Origin: Clostridiales bacterium | Lineage (GTDB): Bacteria; Bacillota; Clostridia; Christensenellales; Aristaeellaceae | Length of the DNA: 64,000 nt | Direction: 5' to 3' | Assembly (NCBI GenBank): GCA_015056365.1 | Contig: SVGM01000001.1 | Coordinates: 62,001-126,000, forward strand | Part shown: positions 24,761 to 34,133 of the stretch, in pieces | Layout: every line of letters begins with the position of its first letter | Numbering within the stretch: the stretch's first letter is position 1 | Program-made: the position numbers and the translations under genes | Notes under the pieces: generated by a model | Seen by the model: only the letters and a program-made list of their open reading frames with translations | Told to the model about the DNA's origin: nothing | The model's database searches: none

Positions 24761-26059
24761 CTATATTTTACCACGAAGAAACGAAGTAATCAAGCGCGGA
24801 TTTGTGCCGTTCAGCAACAAAAGGTTGTTGTCTCGTAACGGCCGAAGCCAAAAGCCCATGATCACATTGACAAAGATTTGTGTGATCAAAGAAGCAACGG
24901 CGGCGCCCTCAATCCCCCATACAGGAATCATCAGGAGATTCAGCAGAATATTGCCTACGGCACCGCACAAATTGATAAACCACAGAAGATTCTGCTTTCC
25001 CTCCGCCATGATCCATACATTTCTGGCTGAGCCGATATAGGAAAATGCCGTATACCAAACGATGATTTGCAGTGTTCTAACGGAACCTTCATATGCCTGC
25101 CCACACACAATATATACCATGGGTCTAGCAAAAAGGGTAATGGCCACGCTTTGGATCAACGCAAGGTAAATCATCATGCTATAAAGCGTGCTGATGCCGT
25201 TTTCGTATTGACTCCGGTCCTTTTGTTTCGCTTCAAAAATCACCGGACGCATTGAATCGATCAGCGCAAAAAACACAAAATCCGTCAAATTGGCGCATAA
25301 TACTGCTGCTGAATAGTACCCTGTGGGGGTATCGCCCAGCATATTTTTCAGCATGATGCGATCTGACTGGCCCAGAGCCATTACCATTAAGCTAGAGAGG
25401 ATAAAGGGCCAGCTATTGTGAAGCAGTTCCTTGGCTTTCGTCAACGAGACCGCCAGCTTTTTGCCGCCCATTCGCAGGTAGAATACCACCAATACCAAAG
25501 CGATCAGCGTATGTTCCAATGCTTTGGAAACAGCATAAAGGCCGAGATTGTCATGCATCAGCAGCACGATCAACTGGAAACCCGAAATCAGGACATAGGC
25601 CCCTAGCGTCACCAGGGAGGCGATCCGGGACAGTAGTTTCGCCTGGAACCAGTACTGGATCAATTCAAGGCTCTGCGCCATCAGCAAAAGGCTGTACAGT
25701 TTACAGACCAAAACGGTTATGGGTGAATCCGCATCTGTCAGATGGACGAACACAGAAATGCCCATGACACACAAAAGGCTGGAGATCAACGTCATCACAA
25801 TCGACGTTCCCAGGATCTTCCCTTCGTCTTCAGGTTTCCTGATCAACTCATGCACCAGCGTTGCCGAAAAACCCAGCTGACCGATCGGGCCGAGAAACAA
25901 AACCAGGGAGGCGGCATAGTTGATCATTCCATACCGTGTAGGGCCCAAATACCGGGTGGTTACCATGGAGATCAGCAAACCAATAACAGCCTGTACTGCT
26001 TTGCAAACCACGATCCACGCTGTGTTGCGCGTTACTCTGTTCTGAAAGATCGATGCCAT
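24761..26059 (-). CDS. Wzx-type polysaccharide flippase
   Basis: A 432-residue protein with about 12-14 hydrophobic segments. The N-terminus NTAWIVVCKAVQAVIGLLIS followed by TRYLGPTRYGMINY is characteristic of the polysaccharide transport (Wzx/RfbX) branch of the MOP superfamily. It would flip lipid-linked repeat units across the membrane. ATG 26059 was chosen; a longer open frame back to 26176 lacks a ribosome binding site and starts inside the upstream gene. It is the last gene of the exopolysaccharide operon, 28 bases after the glycosyltransferase gene. Confidence 0.9.
   Translation of the reverse strand: MASIFQNRVTRNTAWIVVCKAVQAVIGLLISMVTTRYLGPTRYGMINYAASLVLFLGPIGQLGFSATLVHELIRKPEDEGKILGTSIVMTLISSLLCVMGISVFVHLTDADSPITVLVCKLYSLLLMAQSLELIQYWFQAKLLSRIASLVTLGAYVLISGFQLIVLLMHDNLGLYAVSKALEHTLIALVLVVFYLRMGGKKLAVSLTKAKELLHNSWPFILSSLMVMALGQSDRIMLKNMLGDTPTGYYSAAVLCANLTDFVFFALIDSMRPVIFEAKQKDRSQYENGISTLYSMMIYLALIQSVAITLFARPMVYIVCGQAYEGSVRTLQIIVWYTAFSYIGSARNVWIMAEGKQNLLWFINLCGAVGNILLNLLMIPVWGIEGAAVASLITQIFVNVIMGFWLRPLRDNNLLLLNGTNPRLITSFLRGKI
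24765..24793 (-). promoter_or_regulatory. Putative promoter of the surface-protein gene inside the flippase 3' end
   Basis: Minus-strand TTGATT, 17 bases, then TGGTAAAAT (an extended -10). It overlaps the last codons of the flippase gene and would place a start near 24758, upstream of the hairpin at 24681-24707. Confidence 0.45.
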
Positions 26060-26087
26060 AGTCCTCGCTCTTTTTCTGATAGTCAGT

Positions 26088-27050
26088 TTATCTGTGCTCC
26101 GTTCTCCGGATGACGAAACGATATAGCCACGGCGCGTAGCAGAAAGACAACGCTTGAAGCTTCTTGATACCCGCAATATGGCCGTTCTTCAGGACGCTGC
26201 CCAAATATTTACGGCTGGTTTTTTGTAATTGACGCAATAACGGCTTGGGGCAGTCGACGGCATTACGGACATATGCCGTATAGATGCCCATATGAGCGAA
26301 GGCACAGTCCGATTCAGCGGCATAAACGATCCGAGGAAAATGCTTCTGAAAAAATGAAAGCTGCCCAAGAGACGCATTGATCGGCTCCAGGCTGATGTTT
26401 ACAGTGCGTGAATTGCTGTTGGGGCGCTGAATGTAATGGTACAAAGGCGAGGAAGTATAGGCAACTTTCCTGCACCGGGCAAATACCTGATACAGCAAAT
26501 GATAGTCCTCGCAACGCTTTCCTTCGGGAAAACGCAGATTACCGATGGCATCCCGCCTGAACAGCGAAGTACAGAAAGAAGTGTGCAAATAGCGGTAACG
26601 ATTCAATTCCACCAGGGCTTCCTGGGTATCCCAGCACAGGCGAACATCTTCTGAGATCCGGCAGTATCGTTGGCCGTTTGGCTGCTCTACCCACATAGCG
26701 CAAGCGGCCATGTCAGCATCAAACTCGCGGAGGGCTTCCAGAAGGCGCTCATACATATCCGGTTCCACATAATCATCCGAATCGATGAAGGCGAGATAAT
26801 CTCCGGAAGCCTGCTCGATGCCATGATTTCTGGCGGCGGCAGCACCCTGATTGGTCTGATGAAAGACCCGGATCACATCCGGATTTGCGCGTGCGTATTC
26901 ATCGCACTTATCGGCGCTGCAGTCCGTAGAGCCATCATCCACCAGAATGATCTCATGCAAAACGTGGCGCTGGGCAAGCACAGAATCCACACAACGGGAA
27001 AGATAGTCACCGGTGTTGTATACCGGGATGATTACACTGATGAACTCCAT
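26088..27050 (-). CDS. Family 2 glycosyltransferase
   Basis: A 320-residue GT-A enzyme. The N-terminus MEFISVIIPVYNTGDYLSRC is the GT2 signature, with EIILVDDGSTD (about residues 35-45) and the metal-binding DSDDY (~90). It adds one sugar from a nucleotide-sugar donor to the lipid-linked repeat unit at the inner membrane face; donor and linkage are unknown. ATG 27050 overlaps the stop of the previous gene (TGATG) and has AGGTGG 6 bases upstream. The C-terminal ~100 residues are alpha-helical and basic. Confidence 0.93.
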   Translation of the reverse strand: MEFISVIIPVYNTGDYLSRCVDSVLAQRHVLHEIILVDDGSTDCSADKCDEYARANPDVIRVFHQTNQGAAAARNHGIEQASGDYLAFIDSDDYVEPDMYERLLEALREFDADMAACAMWVEQPNGQRYCRISEDVRLCWDTQEALVELNRYRYLHTSFCTSLFRRDAIGNLRFPEGKRCEDYHLLYQVFARCRKVAYTSSPLYHYIQRPNSNSRTVNISLEPINASLGQLSFFQKHFPRIVYAAESDCAFAHMGIYTAYVRNAVDCPKPLLRQLQKTSRKYLGSVLKNGHIAGIKKLQALSFCYAPWLYRFVIRRTEHR

Positions 27051-28102
27051 CAAAGCCACCTACTGAATACTGTCTGATAGGGCAGAACACTGTTGCTGTT
27101 CTGTACGCCCACTGTATAATTCATATAGAAGAAGTACAGCAGTACCACGGCCGCCATGATTAGTTTCCTGTCCCGTTCCTTGGGGACGCGCTCAGCTGCC
27201 AACGGAAGCATGATAATAGAAGGCAGGCCGAACGGCCACAGCAAACGAAGGAAAAGAACGATGCTTCCCGAGTAGATTGTGATCCACAGTGCCAGTATTT
27301 GCAAATTGTAGTAAAGCTGGTATTTCCGATCCTTATGATAGAACACAGAAGAGAAAATCAGCAAAACGGCGTTGATGGCCAGCATGACGTAGGCGGTTTG
27401 ACCATTGTCGAAAATGGACGAGAAATAAATGGCATACGGCGTCATAGAAATGATGTGCTGAAGCAGCGCCGTAATGGCTTCCTTGGAAACAACGATGCAC
27501 ACCGTCATGATCAAAGCGACCACCGGGGGAATGCGAATCCGTCCCACCCAGTACATACAGATAAAAACGAGGCAGGAAACATGAAAACCCGATGCAATGG
27601 CTACGCAGGCGGCAAACGGCAGAAAACGCTTTTGCTGAATATAACGAATGGAGTACAGCAAAACGGCACAGCCGACCATCTGTCGCATAGCATTGAAGAA
27701 CACGAAGAGGTAACCCATGGTAACCAGGCAAAAGATACTCAGCGCCGGATAGGGAGAATCCTCAAAGATCTGTGCGAAGACCGGCAGAATGAACAGGATC
27801 GCGCAAATGGCAAACATGAGCTCATAATCGCTGCCCAGCAAAATAACGCCTTCATTAAGCAGATGAAAAATCAGCTCAAGCCGTGTGGTATCGGTGTCAT
27901 ATCCGTAGCGGACGGTTTCAAAGTACGATACATAAGTGCTGAAATAATCCTCGCCCACCCCGTAGCGCAGCGCGGAAATAAGTAAAAGCGGAAGCGCGGC
28001 AAAAAAGACAAACATTCGCTTGTTCTTTTGCCCATTTGGATAAACGGAGTACAAATAGGCAATAAAGACCGAAGCGATGCAAGCGCTCCAATAAACAATC
28101 AT
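27050..28102 (-). CDS. EpsG-family exopolysaccharide polymerase
   Basis: A 350-residue membrane protein with about 10 helices. The EpsG hallmark RYGVGEDYFSTY follows helix 2, and NAMRQ lies in the middle. EpsG proteins take the place of Wzy polymerase in many Gram-positive clusters, joining repeat units outside the membrane. ATG 28102 overlaps the previous stop (ATGA) and has GGGAGAG six bases upstream. With the Wzx flippase and Wzz co-polymerase encoded in the same operon, a Wzx/Wzy-type pathway is complete. Confidence 0.9.
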   Translation of the reverse strand: MIVYWSACIASVFIAYLYSVYPNGQKNKRMFVFFAALPLLLISALRYGVGEDYFSTYVSYFETVRYGYDTDTTRLELIFHLLNEGVILLGSDYELMFAICAILFILPVFAQIFEDSPYPALSIFCLVTMGYLFVFFNAMRQMVGCAVLLYSIRYIQQKRFLPFAACVAIASGFHVSCLVFICMYWVGRIRIPPVVALIMTVCIVVSKEAITALLQHIISMTPYAIYFSSIFDNGQTAYVMLAINAVLLIFSSVFYHKDRKYQLYYNLQILALWITIYSGSIVLFLRLLWPFGLPSIIMLPLAAERVPKERDRKLIMAAVVLLYFFYMNYTVGVQNSNSVLPYQTVFSRWL

Positions 28103-29199
28103 AAGGCACTCTCCCACAGTTTTTGATAGCGGTCGATCATGTTGGATGTGCTGACGGATACATCAAACGCAGACATATCGCACGTATTTTCGTTCCTGTC
28201 CGGTGTCTGTCTGCTGATTTTCTCAAGCTCGTCCGCCCACTGATCCACGCAGTCAGGCGCAATGGAAAGGAACTTGGTCATCGGACAAATCCGGGCTTCG
28301 GGCGACATGGTGTCCGCCAAAAAGCAGGGAAGCTTGGCGCACTGCGCTTCAATACCTGCAAGGGGAAGTCCTTCATACAGCGATGGCAGAATAAAGGCGT
28401 CCATCGCCTGGTAGTACGGGGCGCAATCGCTCTGAAGACCCAAAAAGCGTACCGAATCATCAAGTTGCATTTCATGAGCAAGCTGTTTGATGTTCTCCTG
28501 GAGCATTCCCTCCCCCAACAGAAGCAGGATGGCCTCAGGTACTTTCTTCTTCAGCGCCGCAAACACTTTCAGAATGTACTCGTGATTCTTGACGTAATAG
28601 AAGCGTCCTACGTGACCTACCACAAAACGCCCGTCCAGATTCAGCTGGCTGCGCATTTGCTCCCTCTTTTCCTGGGAAAAACGAAAGCGCTCCACGTCGA
28701 CGCCATTAGGAATCAACTCGAAGGGACGCTCCTGGAACTGATACTTGCCGGCCTGCTGGGAACAGGCAAAACTGATATTGGCAAAGGCCGGGGAAAACCG
28801 AAACAAAAGATGCTTCATATACCCTTTCAGCGTCCGGGTGTGACCGGGGCAATGGGCGTGCAGGATCCGCCAGGGGATCCCCATACGCTTCGCCTGACCC
28901 AAATACCAATAGGCCGTGCTGCCCAGATGACCGTGAACGATGCGGTACTGCGGCTCGCCGGCGTACAATTGACGCAAAAACCGAATATACTTAACCAGAT
29001 TGAAATCGTCCAAAAGGGAGGCATGGTACACATGCCCTCCCAGCGCCTCAATCTCATCCTCAAAGAATCCACGCCGCTTGTGGTGTACCAAAAAATCGAA
29101 CTGAATCTTTGTACGATCAATCCGACGGTACATATTCATGATGTAGCTTTCCATGCCACCTACATCGAGAATCGAAACCACATGCAGAATCCGTATCAT
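28099..29199 (-). CDS. Family 4 glycosyltransferase (GT-B fold)
   Basis: A 366-residue protein. The N-terminal Rossmann half starts MIRILHVVSILDVGGMESYI. The C-terminal half holds GHVGRFYYVKNHEYILKVF and the donor-binding E-x7-E motif in PSLYEGLPLAGIEAQCAKLP (~275-295). These are typical of EpsF/EpsD-like GT4 enzymes that use UDP-sugars with retention. ATG 29199 overlaps the previous stop, with AGGAGG inside the previous gene; this was chosen over an upstream in-frame ATG at 29226. Confidence 0.93.
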   Translation of the reverse strand: MIRILHVVSILDVGGMESYIMNMYRRIDRTKIQFDFLVHHKRRGFFEDEIEALGGHVYHASLLDDFNLVKYIRFLRQLYAGEPQYRIVHGHLGSTAYWYLGQAKRMGIPWRILHAHCPGHTRTLKGYMKHLLFRFSPAFANISFACSQQAGKYQFQERPFELIPNGVDVERFRFSQEKREQMRSQLNLDGRFVVGHVGRFYYVKNHEYILKVFAALKKKVPEAILLLLGEGMLQENIKQLAHEMQLDDSVRFLGLQSDCAPYYQAMDAFILPSLYEGLPLAGIEAQCAKLPCFLADTMSPEARICPMTKFLSIAPDCVDQWADELEKISRQTPDRNENTCDMSAFDVSVSTSNMIDRYQKLWESAL

Positions 29200-30053
29200 T
29201 TGCGCAGAAGCCTCCTGTAAAGCCATGTACGAAGCGGTACCGGCGACAAACCGATGATGATATTGCCGCAGGAGCGAACAAAGAAATCAACAGGGGACGT
29301 CCAGCCGCTTTTGAGCAGCTGCCAATTATAGGAAAGAAGGGTCTTGATATAGCGCAGGCCGCCGCGTCTTTTGTAAAATCCCTCGTTAACGCGCACGTGG
29401 AAGAGGATCTTTTTGATGGTGTAGCCTATAGAACCGCTGGCAAGCATGCGAACAAAAATATCGTAATCATCATGCGGATAAACGTTATGATAGTTGCCGG
29501 CGCGGAGCACCGCACTTTTACGCATCATAACAGCGGGATGGCAGAAAGGAACTTTGCGCCGGGAAAAACGAACCAGCTCCTCGTGAGACTCGGGAAAGAG
29601 CCTCTTGGCGATCGGTTGATCGATCCCTTCGATGAATTCCTCGCTGTCGCATCCGACAATATCTGCACCGTGAGCCTCAGCCATGATCAGCTGCTCCTCG
29701 CAGCGCGTGGGCGCTGAGATATCGTCCGCATCCATACGAGCAAGCCATTCGTTGCGGCATTCCATTACGCCGATGCGCATTGCCTCACCAAGACCAACGT
29801 TCTTTTCCAGCTTGATATCGCGGATCATCTGAGGATATTTCTGTATACAGTTTTCTACGACCACACGCAGCTCGTCCGAAATCGGGCCGTCCTCAATAAG
29901 AACGATCTCATCAGGTCGATAGCTTTGCGTCGCCATGGAATCGATGGCTTCCTCAACCCACGAGGGCGTATCCCCTGCATATACAGACATCAGGACACTA
30001 TATTGGGGCAATTCCTTACCCGCAGAATCCTGCAAATTTGGATACAACTCCAT
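29196..30053 (-). CDS. Family 2 glycosyltransferase (EpsE-like)
   Basis: A 285-residue GT-A enzyme. YSVLMSVYAGDTPSWVEEAI and DEIVLIEDGPISDEL form the nucleotide-binding half; RMDADD (about residue 108) is the metal-binding D-x-D; YPHDDYDIFVRML (~190-202) matches the catalytic ED-like region of this subgroup. It is close in pattern to AmsE/EpsE-type enzymes adding galactose or similar sugars. ATG 30053 follows AGAGGAG. The end overlaps the GT4 gene by 4 bases. Confidence 0.92.
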   Translation of the reverse strand: MELYPNLQDSAGKELPQYSVLMSVYAGDTPSWVEEAIDSMATQSYRPDEIVLIEDGPISDELRVVVENCIQKYPQMIRDIKLEKNVGLGEAMRIGVMECRNEWLARMDADDISAPTRCEEQLIMAEAHGADIVGCDSEEFIEGIDQPIAKRLFPESHEELVRFSRRKVPFCHPAVMMRKSAVLRAGNYHNVYPHDDYDIFVRMLASGSIGYTIKKILFHVRVNEGFYKRRGGLRYIKTLLSYNWQLLKSGWTSPVDFFVRSCGNIIIGLSPVPLRTWLYRRLLRK

Positions 30054-30093
30054 ATGCTTGTCTCCTCTTTTCAACGTATGGGCCCCTGCTTCA

Positions 30094-30864
30094 TCAGTCG
30101 CCTTTGCCGGAAAAAACCGTATAAAGCGTTTGCATAATCAGGCCAAAATCAACAAGGACATTGCGCTTGATGATGTATTTCATGTCCATTGCAACCCAGT
30201 CTTCAAAAGAAATTTCATGACGATTGGGAAAAACCTGCCAATAGCACGTGAGGCCAGGTTTGATCAGCAGTCTTTGGAGATCGTACTCGTCGTACATCTC
30301 TACCTCGCGCTGCAGCGGCGGACGAGGGCCCACAATGCTCATATCCGACTTGAGGACATTGACAAACTGCAGGCATTCATCAATGCTGTACTTGCGAATC
30401 AGCTTGCCTACCTTCGTAACGCGGGGGTCGTTCTTCATCTTGAACGCCTTGCTTTGCGCCTCGTTCTGCTCGGCCAGTTCATCAAACCGTTTCTCAGCAT
30501 CCGCATACATAGAGCGCAACTTGTACATCACAAAGGGCTTGTTGTTCCTGCCCACGCGGATCTGCTTGAAGACCGGACCTGCCTTGGGATCCTCAATCAT
30601 GATCATCAACGCAAACACCAAAATCAGCGGCGCAGCAACGATCAGCGCGAGGCAGGAAATGAGCACGTCCAGTAAGCGCTTAATGAAACGATAGCCAAGC
30701 TTGCGCCCAGCGATGACATCCGGTTCAATCCGAAAAGGACGATAATACGGACTGATTTTCAGTCGATCTTTCTCCTCGGCTGTCAGTGCGTTCTGATAAT
30801 AGTTGTATGCCTCATCCGTGCGGGCATTTGTTGCCTGTACGGGATTTGCATCAGACATGAGCAT
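30094..30864 (-). CDS. Undecaprenyl-phosphate sugar phosphotransferase (priming enzyme)
   Basis: A 256-residue protein. A cytoplasmic N-terminus (~1-60) is followed by a membrane hairpin (KRLLDVLISCLALIVAAPLI, ~62-85) and the catalytic bacterial sugar transferase domain: FKQIRVGRNNKPFVMYKLRS, KYSIDECLQFVNVLK, MSIVGPRPPL, LLIKPGLTCYWQV. It transfers a sugar-1-phosphate to undecaprenyl phosphate and so begins the repeat unit. It lacks the N-terminal four-helix bundle of WbaP/CpsE and is thus a short PglC/EpsL-like form. The start at 30864 sits six bases after GGAAGG. Confidence 0.92.
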   Translation of the reverse strand: MLMSDANPVQATNARTDEAYNYYQNALTAEEKDRLKISPYYRPFRIEPDVIAGRKLGYRFIKRLLDVLISCLALIVAAPLILVFALMIMIEDPKAGPVFKQIRVGRNNKPFVMYKLRSMYADAEKRFDELAEQNEAQSKAFKMKNDPRVTKVGKLIRKYSIDECLQFVNVLKSDMSIVGPRPPLQREVEMYDEYDLQRLLIKPGLTCYWQVFPNRHEISFEDWVAMDMKYIIKRNVLVDFGLIMQTLYTVFSGKGD

Positions 30865-30907
30865 TCTCTGCCTTCCATACTTTTTTCTCTGGTGCGTCAG
30901 GATCGCC

Positions 30908-31672
30908 TTACCCCTTCGGAGGGCGTTTATGATGTTTCCGACGAGCAGCTGTCTTTTCCCGAACGTACGGTTTTCCGCGGTTTGCGGGACGATACCCGGA
31001 AGAATAATAATACTTACTTTCCGCTCGTTCGGGAGATTTGTTCAGCACATACCCCATGATAGGGCATCCCGTCTTTTCGATCTGATGGATGGCCGCCTGC
31101 ATTTCAGTGGACGAAGTGCCGCCGCTCTGAACCACGAACAGAATACCATCGGACGACTGCGCGATCTTTGCTGCATCAATAATCGTTCCCACTGGCGGCG
31201 TATCGATCAGAATGATATCGAACGCCTGGGAAAGTGTCTCGATCAGGTGCTCAAACCTGGGCTTGTTGAACAGCGGAAGAGAGTTGGTAACCGTCCTGCC
31301 CGCAAGGATCATGTAAGCGCCGGGGATGGAGGTCTTGCCCACGATATCGTCAATGGAACTCCGGCCAACCAGGTAGCCCACCAAGCCATGGTATTTTTTG
31401 TTGGACGCTGAGACAACGTTGATCCCGTACACAGCCTGAAGGGCAGAAGCGCGGATATCGGCGTCGATCAGAATCACGCGGTGCCCGAGCCGGGCCAGCG
31501 AGCGCATCAGATTCATGGTGACAAAGCTTTTCCCCTCCTGCGGGTGGCAGCTGGTGACCATGATTTTTCTGTACTCGCTTCCGACAAAAGAAAGGTTGGC
31601 GCACAGAGTATTCACCGCTTCTGCTGCCTGATACTCCAGCTCGTCAAAATGCGTAATGTCCATTTCGACCAT
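30908..31672 (-). CDS. CpsD/YwqD-type tyrosine autokinase
   Basis: A 254-residue bacterial tyrosine kinase. Walker A is in VTSCHPQEGKSFVTMN (Lys48), Walker A' in VILIDADIR (Asp70), Walker B in IILIDTPP (Asp157). The C-terminal Tyr cluster KYYYSSGY (~220-227), with another Tyr near 236, is the expected autophosphorylation site. It needs the separate membrane activator encoded just upstream (Wzz-like), as in Gram-positive split BY-kinases. ATG 31672 with GAAGG was preferred over an overlapping GTG 31681. It controls chain length and export of the exopolysaccharide by cycles of phosphorylation; no paired CpsB-type phosphatase is seen here. Confidence 0.93.
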   Translation of the reverse strand: MVEMDITHFDELEYQAAEAVNTLCANLSFVGSEYRKIMVTSCHPQEGKSFVTMNLMRSLARLGHRVILIDADIRASALQAVYGINVVSASNKKYHGLVGYLVGRSSIDDIVGKTSIPGAYMILAGRTVTNSLPLFNKPRFEHLIETLSQAFDIILIDTPPVGTIIDAAKIAQSSDGILFVVQSGGTSSTEMQAAIHQIEKTGCPIMGYVLNKSPERAESKYYYSSGYRPANRGKPYVREKTAARRKHHKRPPKG

Positions 31673-31677
31673 CTGCG

Positions 31678-32415
31678 TCACCTTCTTTCTGACTGATTTG
31701 ACCTCGTTGATTGTGCCATGGGAATAACTGTAAGGGAACCTACACCCGTTAGCTTTTTGATATCTGCGTCCGTTTTGATCTTGTCATCAAACAGGAACGC
31801 AATAAACAGACACCATACCGCCACACTGGCAGCGATAAGCAGGGCAGAGGTAATCAGCACCAGTTTCTTGGGTCTGACCGGCTGCTTGGGTACCTGCGCT
31901 GCGGAGATGATGGAAGGCGTATTGGTGCGCATCTGTTCGGAAATATACCGGCTTGCCACCTGCGCATATTCGTTTGCACCCAGCGCAGCCTCCTGCGCGT
32001 CCGTAGAGGAAAAGGTGATCAGTAGGATACGGGTATGGGCAGGATTCTGAATCGCAAGACGGCTGATCATCTCAGGTACAGTGTAGGGCAACTGAAGATG
32101 ATCAATGACCTCCTGGCTGACCTCCCATGTCTCGAAAACATGCTGATAGTCGTTGGTCAGATACGTACCGACCTCCAGGTCTGAAAGGTTGATCACTGAG
32201 TCGCTGGACTGCACCATATACAGCTTGGCTGTGGCTTCATATTCCGGTGTAGCAAAACAAAAGGCATAAATACCGGCAACAAGAGCGCAGACCAGAGCGG
32301 GAATCAAAATATATAGGAGTTTTCCCTTCAGATAGAACAAAAAGTCAAACAACTCATTCTGTTTGGGCGTAACGACTGCGTTTTCCTTTTTCTGTTGAAT
32401 ATGAGTAGCGGTCAC
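31678..32415 (-). CDS. Wzz/CpsC-type chain-length determinant and kinase activator
   Basis: A 245-residue protein with two membrane helices (about residues 33-54 and 185-207) around an extracellular region. The proline-rich stretch QVPKQPVRPKK just before helix 2 is the family signature. The short cytoplasmic tail after helix 2 would bind and activate the tyrosine kinase encoded next. GTG 32415 follows AAGGAG by 8 bases. It is the first gene of the exopolysaccharide operon. Confidence 0.92.
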   Translation of the reverse strand: MTATHIQQKKENAVVTPKQNELFDFLFYLKGKLLYILIPALVCALVAGIYAFCFATPEYEATAKLYMVQSSDSVINLSDLEVGTYLTNDYQHVFETWEVSQEVIDHLQLPYTVPEMISRLAIQNPAHTRILLITFSSTDAQEAALGANEYAQVASRYISEQMRTNTPSIISAAQVPKQPVRPKKLVLITSALLIAASVAVWCLFIAFLFDDKIKTDADIKKLTGVGSLTVIPMAQSTRSNQSERR

Positions 32416-32562
32416 GCTGTCATCTCCTTAAAAGCGATCGGACGTCATAGGCTATCGTTTGAAAATCGTTGACCAGCAAGGGAGCATCGTCAGAGAAAAA
32501 GTCCGACAACGACGGAAACAGATGGCGCCGCGCCCTGCGACAGCACATACGCTTCCTTATAT

Positions 32563-32591
32563 ATTATACCACCACGCCCAAGCGTTGTCCA
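32563..32591 (-). promoter_or_regulatory. Promoter of the exopolysaccharide operon
   Basis: Minus-strand TGGACA (32591-32586), 17 bases, TATAAT (32568-32563). This gives a ~140-base leader before the first gene; no leader hairpin was recognised in it. Confidence 0.75.
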
Positions 32592-32664
32592 TATGGTTTT
32601 TCACCGCAGAGACGGGCCGCAAACGTTATAGCATCAAGAAAAAACAGTCTTTCGTCCTTCAAAC

Positions 32665-32694
32665 TTGACAAACGCCGAATCCCGTCGCTATAAT
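32665..32694 (+). promoter_or_regulatory. Promoter of the acetylation module
   Basis: Consensus TTGACA (32665-32670), 18 bases, TATAAT (32689-32694), about 33 bases before the GTG start. It diverges from the exopolysaccharide promoter about 75 bases away. Confidence 0.85.
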
Positions 32695-32726
32695 CAAACG
32701 AAGTTCTACTAAAGGAATGATTCTGC

Positions 32727-34121
32727 GTGGTTTTTTCCAGCCTGACCTATCTGCTTTTGTTTATGCCCATTGTAGTGGGCTTAACGTTTGTGGCAAAAAG
32801 CACGTCCGGAAAAAATGCTGTACTTTTAGCGGCTTCGCTGGTGTTTTACGGCTGGGGCGAACCCCTGTGGGTGTACGCCCTAATCGGCCTGACGTTCCTT
32901 GTGTGGCTGTGCGCCGTCGGGATGCACCGGGCCAAAGCTGTCTGGCTCAAGCGGCTGTTCCTTTCGCTGGCAATCCTTTTGCCGCTGCTGGTGCTTGCGT
33001 ATGTTAAATACGCCGGTTTCCTTCTCGCGCCTTTGTTTGGGCTGCTTGGGCTGGAGATCCCGCAGGTGCGCATGCCGCTGGGCATTTCTTTCTTTACGTT
33101 TCAGATCATCACCTATGCTGTTGACGCCTACCGGGACGACGGTCTCTACCAGCCCAGTCCGCTAAAACTGCTGCTGTATGTGAGCTGTTTCCCGCAGCTG
33201 GTGGCAGGTCCCATTGTCTGCTACCGGGACGTGTGTGCTGAGATCGACAACCGCCAGATCACTGCGGATGACTTTGTCTGCGGTGCGAAGCGTTTTGTTT
33301 TTGGTCTGGGCAAAAAAGTATTGCTGGCAAACATTTGCGGCAAGATCGTCACAGATGTGGTGGCCAACCAGGCGCTCTATGGCATGAGTGTGCTTGGCGG
33401 CTGGTACATGGCGCTACTGTACTCGCTACAGATCTATTTTGATTTCTCCGGTTATTCCGATATGGCCATCGGCATGGGCCGGATCTTCGGCTTTCATTAC
33501 GCCGAAAACTTCCGCTATCCTTACATGAGCACCGGTGTGAGCGAATTCTGGCGCAGGTGGCATATTTCCCTTGGCACCTTCTTCCGCGAATATGTATATA
33601 TCCCGCTGGGCGGCAACCGTAAGGGGGCTGCGCGCCAGATCCTAAACCTGCTGGTGGTGTGGTCCCTTACCGGCCTGTGGCACGGCGCAAGTCTGAATTT
33701 CGTATTGTGGGGCTTGTATTATTTCGTGCTGATCGTTCTGGAGCGCTTTGTTTTCCGAAAACTGCTTACGTATATTCCCTCGTTGATCAAAGGCTTCCTG
33801 ACCTACGGACTGGTTCTGGTGGGCTGGGTCATTTTCTACTTCCCGGACACCGGCGAAATGCTCCTGTATCTAAGCTCGCTGTTCGGATCCGGCGGCACGC
33901 TGCCTCTTTATACCCAGCAATTGTGGATGGTGGTCTGCCAGTATTCCGTATTCCCGGTGCTGGCTTTGGCCGCTGCCTTCCCGCTGATCAATCTGTTCAG
34001 CGACGATGTGAAAAAGCGTCTCCGTACGTTCTCAGTCATCTGGCTGACGCTGGTGCTGATCCTGTCTGTGATGATGATCGTGGGGCAGAGTTACAATCCC
34101 TTTATCTATTTCCGTTTTTAA
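32727..34121 (+). CDS. MBOAT O-acyltransferase (AlgI/DltB-like)
   Basis: A 464-residue polytopic membrane enzyme starting at GTG, 10 bases after AAAGGA. Family hallmarks are PLGISFFTFQIITYAVD, FFDFSGYSDMAIG-like sequence at ~237-250, FWRRWHISLGTFFREYVYIP and the catalytic His in GLWHGASLNFVLWG (~312-325). AlgI-type proteins pass acetyl groups from the cytoplasm to an extracytoplasmic SGNH/DHHW partner that acetylates a glycan. The partner is the next gene. The divergent exopolysaccharide operon is the obvious acceptor source, by inference. Confidence 0.94.
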   Translation: MVFSSLTYLLLFMPIVVGLTFVAKSTSGKNAVLLAASLVFYGWGEPLWVYALIGLTFLVWLCAVGMHRAKAVWLKRLFLSLAILLPLLVLAYVKYAGFLLAPLFGLLGLEIPQVRMPLGISFFTFQIITYAVDAYRDDGLYQPSPLKLLLYVSCFPQLVAGPIVCYRDVCAEIDNRQITADDFVCGAKRFVFGLGKKVLLANICGKIVTDVVANQALYGMSVLGGWYMALLYSLQIYFDFSGYSDMAIGMGRIFGFHYAENFRYPYMSTGVSEFWRRWHISLGTFFREYVYIPLGGNRKGAARQILNLLVVWSLTGLWHGASLNFVLWGLYYFVLIVLERFVFRKLLTYIPSLIKGFLTYGLVLVGWVIFYFPDTGEMLLYLSSLFGSGGTLPLYTQQLWMVVCQYSVFPVLALAAAFPLINLFSDDVKKRLRTFSVIWLTLVLILSVMMIVGQSYNPFIYFRF

Positions 34122-34133
34122 GGAGGTGAGCGC

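Noticed and set aside
28099-32415. Signs that the exopolysaccharide operon is a recently acquired island
   Set aside because: No transposase, integrase, tRNA edge or direct repeats were seen. Base composition may be slightly different but was not measured.
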